From Sipunculus nudus (lineage: Eukaryota; Annelida; Sipuncula; Golfingiida; Sipunculidae), in contig CM049311.1 in assembly GCA_026874595.1 (NCBI GenBank), positions 50,223,676-50,287,675 on the forward strand: a DNA stretch of 64,000 bases, given 5' to 3'. The translations under genes were made by a program, and so were the position numbers. The notes beneath the pieces are model-generated. The model worked only from the letters and a program-made list of their open reading frames with translations, was not told the origin of the DNA and searched no databases. Within the stretch, counting starts at the first letter, position 1; each line of letters begins with the position of its first letter. This document shows positions 30,346 through 41,658 of this stretch, one piece after another.

Positions 30346-32965
30346 GCTTAACAGCGCCACATGCAAGGGTTGGCTTGCAAAATTTTCATCAAAATATGGG
30401 TGTTGCGATTACCTGGGCAGAACACATTTTTCCGGGCGGCATAATTGAGAATTCGGTACCTAGCCAAAGAACCCTTGCCGACCCCACGCTTAATTAACGC
30501 CGCCTGACTTGCGCAAGGACGAGACGTTGGGACGACGGTGCCCTCTACCGGCTCTCGTCTTCACTAAAGGATGCCCGCCTTGGCCACATATTCCAACTCT
30601 CCGACAGCTATGGGCCATTTCGGCAAACAAAGCTGGAACTGACAGAAATCATGATATCGTTTCTTCGCACGGAGGCCGACATTTTGACTTACCTGTACAA
30701 AAAGGAACATGCGATGCTAGTCATGACAAACTCCCAGATCACTCATTTGTGGCCACCCGTTTCCCCGTATCGTTATCAAAACAGTGGCAGTGACCGTGTG
30801 CGGATATACAACAACAAAGAACCCCCACCCCCTTAATTGGTTCGCCAAGCCCGACTTGTTGACAAGTTCCGACCCCGTGAGCAGGTCTGTCAAAGCAGCC
30901 GGCTCGGATCAGCCAGCCGCCAGACAGGTCGTTTATCAGCGAGCGAGTCGAGGACTCAGACCGGCAGCCGGGCTCGCTCGCGGTCTCGGCGAATTTATGT
31001 CGGCGTGTTTTGAAACAACAAACGTTTTACGGTTGGGCCTCCAACATTAATTTCTTTAAAGTTCACCGAGCAAGTTTGATACGGTATCGCTGAGCATGAT
31101 TGACATTCAAACAACCATTTGTAAGTTTCATTCTGTTTGTAGACTGGACAGCCTCTCTCTTAAAATAAGAACTAGATGCTTCAGATGTATACCCTTTGGT
31201 CCGAAAAATAGGTAAGAAAATGAATAAAAATGAACCGGTCTGGGGTTGTAGTACAGCCAAGTTGTGTGTGACCGTTGATATCAGGGGCTCATTCAGGGAA
31301 GTTCAATATCTGTCTGCTTTTCCTCCTCTCTCCTCACATGAATGCTTCGTACTGTTCGCTGGAAAAAAACATAAACAACAACAAAAAACAAAACAAAAAA
31401 ACTTCAGACCCCTATAAACCGTGAATAACACACACACAGAGCCTGATTTATTAAGAGGTTCTAATTAAGAATGCGTACGTGGTGCATGATTGTCGGCCAT
31501 GCAAACTGAACCAAGTTTTATAAATATGTGTTCTAGAATCAATTGGAATAACAGTTAATAGATATGTTTTTACCGAGAGCGTATATGGAGCGGCATTATT
31601 ATTATTATTATTATTAGGCCTACTGTCGTTCTTGGGCGATCGACTGTGCAGATGATACCCATACATTGGTGTACGTACTTCGAAACGAAAGAGTGGCTTG
31701 CACGGACTAGTAAAATGGTCAAATAAAAAAAAAAAAAAAAAAAATGGGATTGGCTTTTAACTGAATATTAGTTTCATTTTTCCCCGGGGACATTGCATTG
31801 CAGGTTAGTATGTCTGGTTTGTGCAACTATATATATATAAATATATATATATATATTTATTTATTTATTTATTTAAGACAAAGACAGTTAATCACACAGA
31901 CGTCCAGTGATGAAGAAATAAACAATAATATACATAATTCTTTCCCTTCTGTTTGATAAAAATAGACCCGCTTGCCATTAAAAATCAATACAGAATTATA
32001 GACAAAAGAAGTGAAAGTTCAATAATGTGACCTATTGTCATGACAAAATTCGGTTTATTCAGGAAGCTGTAATCCGGACCACTTAGAAGCGCCTGTGTTT
32101 ATTTATTGTTAAATATCTTATATTACATAATGTTTGTCAATACCGAAGAAAGTGACCTATCATTGTATGCATTATCAGGCTAATGAGTGCCGTTGGTTAA
32201 TTACAAGGCAATCGACCGTCGGGTAAAGAAAACATTATAATCCAGTTACATATTCCTATGTGACACAAAATATCAGTTAAAACAATATTTTCACACATTT
32301 ATCTCGACAGAATTAATGACTTCCTCATTTTGCATGAACCCAGACCATTTCCTGACAGCCACCCCCCCCCCCCCCTTTTTTTTTTTTTTTTTTCTTATTT
32401 TTAGGCCAAAAAAAAAAAAAAACAAAAAAAAAACAGAGGTCATGTGATTTCTTTTTCAGCAGCTATCAGCACTGGCAACTCTGCAGTAACGTCAGCCCCT
32501 GGAAAACCCCACGTGACATGACATTCTCAGTCTCAGTAACAACACAGTATTTCTGCCACTGTCAGGCCCTAATATTCAGCGGAGAATAAAAACAACATGA
32601 CTTACTAGATCAGAGTCGTTGCTGAAATTCGCTCACTCCAGGATGTCACACTTGCACCAGCCAATCACACCGGGCCAAAGGCTTCGATGCCGCTGCAATC
32701 TACCCTACACATAACACACGCACGTGCGCTTGTTTGTAAACACTGCAGCACACCGAATTTTGCTCATCGCCCAAGTGCTGTTACATTTCTGTTCTCAACC
32801 TGCTTGTTAAGTAAAACGCCCGACAGCATCAAACGCTTTCAAAGAGATGCGCGTGTGCGTCCGTCCGAGATATTAACTGTCTGGCCTTCACGGAGACGCT
32901 GCACGTACACATCTACTCTGCAGAGCTCTTATTAGGGAGAAGGAACTGATTTTTGCTTGTTTATC
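30346..32965. repeat. U1 array spacer 1 (with 57-bp deletion)
   Basis: 2620 bases. Compared with the other spacers it lacks about 57 bases between the two GCCG words at about 30476-30480, and has three or four private substitutions near the promoter (for example TTGGC for TCGGC at 30371). The pyrimidine tract has TCTTATTTTT once where the others have TTCTTCTT. No additional RNA gene is recognised. Confidence 0.85.
30384..30402 (-). promoter_or_regulatory. candidate PSE upstream of the LINE-broken U1
   Basis: Identical to the PSE candidate of the complete U1 genes and at the same distance from the U1 start at 30345. It suggests that this promoter still works and would drive transcription into LINE copy G. 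Confidence 0.55.
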
Positions 32966-33128
32966 AGGGGATAGCGCGAACGCAGTCCCCCACTACCAAA
33001 AATTGCGCACTCGAGTTACCCGCATTTGGGGTAATCGCAGGGGTCAGCCCAACCGGAGTGCAATGGAAAGGCCTCGCCCTGGGGGAACCGCCTTGCTGAT
33101 CACGGTGTCCCCCGTGCCAGGTAAGTAT
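32966..33128 (-). ncRNA. U1: U1 spliceosomal snRNA, copy 1
   Basis: 163 nt, close to the usual 164. It begins ATACTTACCTGGC, the end that pairs with 5' splice sites. Stem-loop I follows with loop bases GATCAGCAAG, the U1-70K binding side, then the stem-loop II region with ATTGCACTCCGG, the U1A binding loop. The Sm site AATTTTTGG is at nt 124-132 and the gene ends with the 3' hairpin and CCCCTG. U1 recognises 5' splice sites in pre-mRNA as part of U1 snRNP. No base that would obviously disable it is seen. It is the first complete gene after the LINE-broken one. Confidence 0.96.
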
Positions 33129-33166
33129 GCTTAACAGCGCCACATGCAAGGGTCGGCTTGCAAAAT

Positions 33167-33185
33167 TTTCATCAAAATATGGGTG
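33167..33185 (-). promoter_or_regulatory. candidate proximal sequence element (PSE) of U1 copy 1
   Basis: The minus strand reads CACCCATATTTTGATGAAA at -57 to -39 from the U1 start. Position and shape (CACC, AT-rich middle, GAAA) resemble the PSE that snRNA genes use to bind the SNAPc factor for Pol II. The same bases occur upstream of all eight U1 genes and at 30384-30402 for the LINE-broken gene. No TATA box is seen at -25, as expected for a Pol II snRNA gene. Confidence 0.6.
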
Positions 33186-33337
33186 TTGCGATTAACTGGG
33201 CAGAACACATTTTTCCGGGTGGCATAATTGAGAATTCGGTACCTAGCCAAAGAACCCTTGCCGTTCTTATTCGCTTCTTATCGATAAGGTGATCTGCCCG
33301 ATCGCCTAATTAGCCGTGCGACCCCACGCTTAATTAA

Positions 33338-33673
33338 CGCCGCCTGACTTGCGCAAGGACGAGACGTTGGGACGACGGTGCCCTCTACCGGCTCTCGTCT
33401 TCACTAAAGGATGCCCGCCTTGGCCACATATTCCAACTCTCCGACAGCTATGGGCCATTTCGGCAAACAAAGCTGGAACTGACAGAAATCATGATATCGT
33501 TTCTTCGCACGGAGGCCGACATTTTGACTTACCTGTACAAAAAGGAACATGCGATGCTAGTCATGACAAACTCCCAGATCACTCATTTGTGGCCACCCGT
33601 TTCCCCGTATCGTTATCAAAACAGTGGCAGTGACCGTGTGCGGATATACAACAACAAAGAACCCCCACCCCCT
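33338..33673 (+). other. GC-rich open stretch in each U1 unit (unit 2 coordinates)
   Basis: In one plus-strand frame 112 codons are open between two stops, giving a protein-like run (LGHIFQLSDSYGPF, MISFLRTEADILTYLYKKEH). Other frames are also open over this GC-rich part, so chance is possible. No ATG lies in the first 51 codons. It is repeated in all nine spacers, and its start is also present in the old fragment at 11663-11779, where the changes in this frame alter residues. I do not recognise the product and do not call it a gene. Confidence 0.3.
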
Positions 33674-35811
33674 TAATTGGTTCGCCAAGCCCGACTTGTT
33701 GACAAGTTCCGACCCCGTGAGCAGGTCTGTCAAAGCAGCCGGCTCGGATCAGCCAGCCGCCAGACAGGTCGTTTATCAGCGAGCGAGTCGAGGACTCAGA
33801 CCGGCAGCCGGGCTCGCTCGCGGTCTCGGCGAATTTATGTCGGCGTGTTTTGAAACAACAAACGTTTTACGGTTGGGCCTCCAACATTAATTTCTTTAAA
33901 GTTCACCGAGCAAGTTTGATACGGTATCGCTGAGCATGATTGACATTCAAACAACCATTTGTAAGTTTCATTCTGTTTGTAGACTGGACAGCCTCTCTCT
34001 TAAAATAAGAACTAGATGCTTCAGATGTATACCCTTTGGTCCGAAAAATAGGTAAGAAAATGAATAAAAATGAACCGGTCTGGGGTTGTAGTACAGCCAA
34101 GTTGTGTGTGACCGTTGATATCAGGGGCTCATTCAGGGAAGTTCAATATCTGTCTGCTTTTCCTCCTCTCTCCTCACATGAATGCTTCGTACTGTTCGCT
34201 GGAAAAAAACATAAACAACAACAAAAAACAAAACAAAAAAACTTCAGACCCCTATAAACCGTGAATAACACACACACAGAGCCTGATTTATTAAGAGGTT
34301 CTAATTAAGAATGCGTACGTGGTGCATGATTGTCGGCCATGCAAACTGAACCAAGTTTTATAAATATGTGTTCTAGAATCAATTGGAATAACAGTTAATA
34401 GATATGTTTTTACCGAGAGCGTATATGGAGCGGCATTATTATTATTATTATTATTAGGCCTACTGTCGTTCTTGGGCGATCAACTGTGCAGATGATACCC
34501 ATACATTGGTGTACGTACTTCGAAACGAAAGAGTGGCTTGCACGGACTAGTAAAATGGTCAAATAAAAAAAAAAAAAAAAAAAATGGGATTGGCTTTTAA
34601 CTGAATATTAGTTTCATTTTTCCCCGGGGACATTGCATTGCAGGTTAGTATGTCTGGTTTGTGCAACTATATATATATAAATATATATATATATATTTAT
34701 TTATTTATTTATTTAAGACAAAGACAGTTAATCACACAGACGTCCAGTGATGAAGAAATAAACAATAATATACATAATTCTTTCCCTTCTGTTTGATAAA
34801 AATAGACCCGCTTGCCATTAAAAATCAATACAGAATTATAGACAAAAGAAGTGAAAGTTCAATAATGTGACCTATTGTCATGACAAAATTCGGTTTATTC
34901 AGGAAGCTGTAATCCGGACCACTTAGAAGCGCCTGTGTTTATTTATTGTTAAATATCTTATATTACATAATGTTTGTCAATACCGAAGAAAGTGACCTAT
35001 CATTGTATGCATTATCAGGCTAATGAGTGCCGTTGGTTAATTACAAGGCAATCGACCGTCGGGTAAAGAAAACATTATAATCCAGTTACATATTCCTATG
35101 TGACACAAAATATCAGTTAAAACAATATTTTCACACATTTATCTCGACAGAATTAATGACTTCCTCATTTTGCATGAACCCAGACCATTTCCTGACAGCC
35201 ACCCCCCCCCCCCCCCTTTTTTTTTTTTTTTTTTTCTTCTTATTTTTAGGCCAAAAAAAAAAAAAAAACAAAAAAAAAACAGAGGTCATGTGATTTCTTT
35301 TTCAGCAGCTATCAGCACTGGCAACTCTGCAGTAACGTCAGCCCCTGGAAAACCCCACGTGACATGACATTCTCAGTCTCAGTAACAACACAGTATTTCT
35401 GCCACTGTCAGGCCCTAATATTCAGCGGAGAATAAAAACAACATGACTTACTAGATCAGAGTCGTTGCTGAAATTCGCTCACTCCAGGATGTCACACTTG
35501 CACCAGCCAATCACACCGGGCCAAAGGCTTCGATGCCGCTGCAATCTACCCTACACATAACACACGCACGTGCGCTTGTTTGTAAACACTGCAGCACACC
35601 GAATTTTGCTCATCGCCCAAGTGCTGTTACATTTCTGTTCTCAACCTGCTTGTTAAGTAAAACGCCCGACAGCATCAAACGCTTTCAAAGAGATGCGCGT
35701 GTGCGTCCGTCCGAGATATTAACTGTCTGGCCTTCACGGAGACGCTGCACGTACACATCTACTCTGCAGAGCTCTTATTAGGGAGAAGGAACTGATTTTT
35801 GCTTGTTTATC

Positions 35812-35974
35812 AGGGGATAGCGCGAACGCAGTCCCCCACTACCAAAAATTGCGCACTCGAGTTACCCGCATTTGGGGTAATCGCAGGGGTCAGCCCAACC
35901 GGAGTGCAATGGAAAGGCCTCGCCCTGGGGGAACCGCCTTGCTGATCACGGTGTCCCCCGTGCCAGGTAAGTAT
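35812..35974 (-). ncRNA. U1: U1 spliceosomal snRNA, copy 2
   Basis: By eye identical to copy 1 over all 163 nt, including Sm site, U1A loop and 5' end; the upstream 130 bases with the promoter candidate are identical too. It lies 2846 bases from copy 1. Confidence 0.96.
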
Positions 35975-38653
35975 GCTTAACAGCGCCACATGCAAGGGTC
36001 GGCTTGCAAAATTTTCATCAAAATATGGGTGTTGCGATTAACTGGGCAGAACACATTTTTCCGGGTGGCATAATTGAGAATTCGGTACCTAGCCAAAGAA
36101 CCCTTGCCGTTCTTATTCGCTTCTTATCGATAAGGTGATCTGCCCGATCGCCTAATTAGCCGTGCGACCCCACGCTTAATTAACGCCGCCTGACTTGCGC
36201 AAGGACGAGACGTTGGGACGACGGTGCCCTCTACCGGCTCTCGTCTTCACTAAAGGATGCCCGCCTTGGCCACATATTCCAACTCTCCGACAGCTATGGG
36301 CCATTTCGGCAAACAAAGCTGGAACTGACAGAAATCATGATATCGTTTCTTCGCACGGAGGCCGACATTTTGACTTACCTGTACAAAAAGGAACATGCGA
36401 TGCTAGTCATGACAAACTCCCAGATCACTCATTTGTGGCCACCCGTTTCCCCGTATCGTTATCAAAACAGTGGCAGTGACCGTGTGCGGATATACAACAA
36501 CAAAGAACCCCCACCCCCTTAATTGGTTCGCCAAGCCCGACTTGTTGACAAGTTCCGACCCCGTGAGCAGGTCTGTCAAAGCAGCCGGCTCGGATCAGCC
36601 AGCCGCCAGACAGGTCGTTTATCAGCGAGCGAGTCGAGGACTCAGACCGGCAGCCGGGCTCGCTCGCGGTCTCGGCGAATTTATGTCGGCGTGTTTTGAA
36701 ACAACAAACGTTTTACGGTTGGGCCTCCAACATTAATTTCTTTAAAGTTCACCGAGCAAGTTTGATACGGTATCGCTGAGCATGATTGACATTCAAACAA
36801 CCATTTGTAAGTTTCATTCTGTTTGTAGACTGGACAGCCTCTCTCTTAAAATAAGAACTAGATGCTTCAGATGTATACCCTTTGGTCCGAAAAATAGGTA
36901 AGAAAATGAATAAAAATGAACCGGTCTGGGGTTGTAGTACAGCCAAGTTGTGTGTGACCGTTGATATCAGGGGCTCATTCAGGGAAGTTCAATATCTGTC
37001 TGCTTTTCCTCCTCTCTCCTCACATGAATGCTTCGTACTGTTCGCTGGAAAAAAACATAAACAACAACAAAAAACAAAACAAAAAAACTTCAGACCCCTA
37101 TAAACCGTGAATAACACACACACAGAGCCTGATTTATTAAGAGGTTCTAATTAAGAATGCGTACGTGGTGCATGATTGTCGGCCATGCAAACTGAACCAA
37201 GTTTTATAAATATGTGTTCTAGAATCAATTGGAATAACAGTTAATAGATATGTTTTTACCGAGAGCGTATATGGAGCGGCATTATTATTATTATTATTAT
37301 TAGGCCTACTGTCGTTCTTGGGCGATCGACTGTGCAGATGATACCCATACATTGGTGTACGTACTTCGAAACGAAAGAGTGGCTTGCACGGACTAGTAAA
37401 ATGGTCAAATAAAAAAAAAAAAAAAAAAAATGGGATTGGCTTTTAACTGAATATTAGTTTCATTTTTCCCCGGGGACATTGCATTGCAGGTTAGTATGTC
37501 TGGTTTGTGCAACTATATATATATAAATATATATATATATATTTATTTATTTATTTATTTAAGACAAAGACAGTTAATCACACAGACGTCCAGTGATGAA
37601 GAAATAAACAATAATATACATAATTCTTTCCCTTCTGTTTGATAAAAATAGACCCGCTTGCCATTAAAAATCAATACAGAATTATAGACAAAAGAAGTGA
37701 AAGTTCAATAATGTGACCTATTGTCATGACAAAATTCGGTTTATTCAGGAAGCTGTAATCCGGACCACTTAGAAGCGCCTGTGTTTATTTATTGTTAAAT
37801 ATCTTATATTACATAATGTTTGTCAATACCGAAGAAAGTGACCTATCATTGTATGCATTATCAGGCTAATGAGTGCCGTTGGTTAATTACAAGGCAATCG
37901 ACCGTCGGGTAAAGAAAACATTATAATCCAGTTACATATTCCTATGTGACACAAAATATCAGTTAAAACAATATTTTCACACATTTATCTCGACAGAATT
38001 AATGACTTCCTCATTTTGCATGAACCCAGACCATTTCCTGACAGCCACCCCCCCCCCCCCTTTTTTTTTTTTTTTTTTCTTCTTATTTTTAGGCCAAAAA
38101 AAAAAAAAAACAAAAAAAAAACAGAGGTCATGTGATTTCTTTTTCAGCAGCTATCAGCACTGGCAACTCTGCAGTAACGTCAGCCCCTGGAAAACCCCAC
38201 GTGACATGACATTCTCAGTCTCAGTAACAACACAGTATTTCTGCCACTGTCAGGCCCTAATATTCAGCGGAGAATAAAAACAACATGACTTACTAGATCA
38301 GAGTCGTTGCTGAAATTCGCTCACTCCAGGATGTCACACTTGCACCAGCCAATCACACCGGGCCAAAGGCTTCGATGCCGCTGCAATCTACCCTACACAT
38401 AACACACGCACGTGCGCTTGTTTGTAAACACTGCAGCACACCGAATTTTGCTCATCGCCCAAGTGCTGTTACATTTCTGTTCTCAACCTGCTTGTTAAGT
38501 AAAACGCCCGACAGCATCAAACGCTTTCAAAGAGATGCGCGTGTGCGTCCGTCCGAGATATTAACTGTCTGGCCTTCACGGAGACGCTGCACGTACACAT
38601 CTACTCTGCAGAGCTCTTATTAGGGAGAAGGAACTGATTTTTGCTTGTTTATC
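35975..38653. repeat. U1 array spacer 3
   Basis: 2679 bases; same content as spacer 2 with a C13/T18 tract (38047-38078) and an interrupted A-run (A then CA). Confidence 0.85.
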
Positions 38654-38816
38654 AGGGGATAGCGCGAACGCAGTCCCCCACTACCAAAAATTGCGCACTC
38701 GAGTTACCCGCATTTGGGGTAATCGCAGGGGTCAGCCCAACCGGAGTGCAATGGAAAGGCCTCGCCCTGGGGGAACCGCCTTGCTGATCACGGTGTCCCC
38801 CGTGCCAGGTAAGTAT
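38654..38816 (-). ncRNA. U1: U1 spliceosomal snRNA, copy 3
   Basis: By eye identical in sequence and promoter-proximal region to copy 1; spacing 2842 from copy 2. Confidence 0.96.
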
Positions 38817-41495
38817 GCTTAACAGCGCCACATGCAAGGGTCGGCTTGCAAAATTTTCATCAAAATATGGGTGTTGCGATTAACTGGGCAGAACACATTT
38901 TTCCGGGTGGCATAATTGAGAATTCGGTACCTAGCCAAAGAACCCTTGCCGTTCTTATTCGCTTCTTATCGATAAGGTGATCTGCCCGATCGCCTAATTA
39001 GCCGTGCGACCCCACGCTTAATTAACGCCGCCTGACTTGCGCAAGGACGAGACGTTGGGACGACGGTGCCCTCTACCGGCTCTCGTCTTCACTAAAGGAT
39101 GCCCGCCTTGGCCACATATTCCAACTCTCCGACAGCTATGGGCCATTTCGGCAAACAAAGCTGGAACTGACAGAAATCATGATATCGTTTCTTCGCACGG
39201 AGGCCGACATTTTGACTTACCTGTACAAAAAGGAACATGCGATGCTAGTCATGACAAACTCCCAGATCACTCATTTGTGGCCACCCGTTTCCCCGTATCG
39301 TTATCAAAACAGTGGCAGTGACCGTGTGCGGATATACAACAACAAAGAACCCCCACCCCCTTAATTGGTTCGCCAAGCCCGACTTGTTGACAAGTTCCGA
39401 CCCCGTGAGCAGGTCTGTCAAAGCAGCCGGCTCGGATCAGCCAGCCGCCAGACAGGTCGTTTATCAGCGAGCGAGTCGAGGACTCAGACCGGCAGCCGGG
39501 CTCGCTCGCGGTCTCGGCGAATTTATGTCGGCGTGTTTTGAAACAACAAACGTTTTACGGTTGGGCCTCCAACATTAATTTCTTTAAAGTTCACCGAGCA
39601 AGTTTGATACGGTATCGCTGAGCATGATTGACATTCAAACAACCATTTGTAAGTTTCATTCTGTTTGTAGACTGGACAGCCTCTCTCTTAAAATAAGAAC
39701 TAGATGCTTCAGATGTATACCCTTTGGTCCGAAAAATAGGTAAGAAAATGAATAAAAATGAACCGGTCTGGGGTTGTAGTACAGCCAAGTTGTGTGTGAC
39801 CGTTGATATCAGGGGCTCATTCAGGGAAGTTCAATATCTGTCTGCTTTTCCTCCTCTCTCCTCACATGAATGCTTCGTACTGTTCGCTGGAAAAAAACAT
39901 AAACAACAACAAAAAACAAAACAAAAAAACTTCAGACCCCTATAAACCGTGAATAACACACACACAGAGCCTGATTTATTAAGAGGTTCTAATTAAGAAT
40001 GCGTACGTGGTGCATGATTGTCGGCCATGCAAACTGAACCAAGTTTTATAAATATGTGTTCTAGAATCAATTGGAATAACAGTTAATAGATATGTTTTTA
40101 CCGAGAGCGTATATGGAGCGGCATTATTATTATTATTATTATTAGGCCTACTGTCGTTCTTGGGCGATCGACTGTGCAGATGATACCCATACATTGGTGT
40201 ACGTACTTCGAAACGAAAGAGTGGCTTGCACGGACTAGTAAAATGGTCAAATAAAAAAAAAAAAAAAAAAAATGGGATTGGCTTTTAACTGAATATTAGT
40301 TTCATTTTTCCCCGGGGACATTGCATTGCAGGTTAGTATGTCTGGTTTGTGCAACTATATATATATAAATATATATATATATATTTATTTATTTATTTAT
40401 TTAAGACAAAGACAGTTAATCACACAGACGTCCAGTGATGAAGAAATAAACAATAATATACATAATTCTTTCCCTTCTGTTTGATAAAAATAGACCCGCT
40501 TGCCATTAAAAATCAATACAGAATTATAGACAAAAGAAGTGAAAGTTCAATAATGTGACCTATTGTCATGACAAAATTCGGTTTATTCAGGAAGCTGTAA
40601 TCCGGACCACTTAGAAGCGCCTGTGTTTATTTATTGTTAAATATCTTATATTACATAATGTTTGTCAATACCGAAGAAAGTGACCTATCATTGTATGCAT
40701 TATCAGGCTAATGAGTGCCGTTGGTTAATTACAAGGCAATCGACCGTCGGGTAAAGAAAACATTATAATCCAGTTACATATTCCTATGTGACACAAAATA
40801 TCAGTTAAAACAATATTTTCACACATTTATCTCGACAGAATTAATGACTTCCTCATTTTGCATGAACCCAGACCATTTCCTGACAGCCACCCCCCCCCCC
40901 CCTTTTTTTTTTTTTTTTTTCTTCTTATTTTTAGGCCAAAAAAAAAAAAAAACAAAAAAAAAACAGAGGTCATGTGATTTCTTTTTCAGCAGCTATCAGC
41001 ACTGGCAACTCTGCAGTAACGTCAGCCCCTGGAAAACCCCACGTGACATGACATTCTCAGTCTCAGTAACAACACAGTATTTCTGCCACTGTCAGGCCCT
41101 AATATTCAGCGGAGAATAAAAACAACATGACTTACTAGATCAGAGTCGTTGCTGAAATTCGCTCACTCCAGGATGTCACACTTGCACCAGCCAATCACAC
41201 CGGGCCAAAGGCTTCGATGCCGCTGCAATCTACCCTACACATAACACACGCACGTGCGCTTGTTTGTAAACACTGCAGCACACCGAATTTTGCTCATCGC
41301 CCAAGTGCTGTTACATTTCTGTTCTCAACCTGCTTGTTAAGTAAAACGCCCGACAGCATCAAACGCTTTCAAAGAGATGCGCGTGTGCGTCCGTCCGAGA
41401 TATTAACTGTCTGGCCTTCACGGAGACGCTGCACGTACACATCTACTCTGCAGAGCTCTTATTAGGGAGAAGGAACTGATTTTTGCTTGTTTATC
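38817..41495. repeat. U1 array spacer 4
   Basis: 2679 bases; same content as spacer 3 and apparently identical to it. Confidence 0.85.
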
Positions 41496-41658
41496 AGGGG
41501 ATAGCGCGAACGCAGTCCCCCACTACCAAAAATTGCGCACTCGAGTTACCCGCATTTGGGGTAATCGCAGGGGTCAGCCCAACCGGAGTGCAATGGAAAG
41601 GCCTCGCCCTGGGGGAACCGCCTTGCTGATCACGGTGTCCCCCGTGCCAGGTAAGTAT
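41496..41658 (-). ncRNA. U1: U1 spliceosomal snRNA, copy 4
   Basis: By eye identical in sequence and promoter-proximal region to copy 1; spacing 2842 from copy 3. Confidence 0.96.

Larger units (their letters stand above)
33129..35811. repeat. U1 array spacer 2 (reference unit)
   Basis: 2683 bases. Order from left: U1 promoter region; GC-rich part 33240-33860 with open frames and a 9-bp inverted repeat; AT-rich part with an (ATT)n run (34435-34456), A-run of 20 (34565-34584), TA/TTTA run (34668-34715); C15/T19/A16 cassette (35202-35280); a segment with CACGTGAC, CCAAT and GCACGTGC motifs (35340-35580); then the U1 3' flank. Private substitution CAACTG at 34481-34486. No second RNA gene found. 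Confidence 0.85.

Noticed and set aside
32687-32935. 82-codon plus-strand open frame repeated in every unit just downstream of U1
   Set aside because: No family resemblance, and its repetition only reflects the tandem array. It lies in a stretch with CCAAT/E-box-like words and is better explained as non-coding spacer.
32940-32965. U1 3' box downstream of the gene
   Set aside because: The flank (minus strand ATAAACAAGCAAAAATCAG) has an AAAA core but does not match the consensus well enough to call.
32964-33149. 61-codon minus-strand frame covering U1
   Set aside because: It is simply the U1 snRNA gene read as codons; U1 structure and Sm site explain the conservation.
33333-33365. U6-like words (TTGCGCAAGGACGAGACG) in the spacer
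   Set aside because: Only about 15 bases resemble U6; the 5' hairpin, ACAGAGA box and T-run are absent.
33677-33695. tRNA B-box-like word GGTTCGCCAAGCC
   Set aside because: No A box, no acceptor or anticodon stem can be drawn around it.
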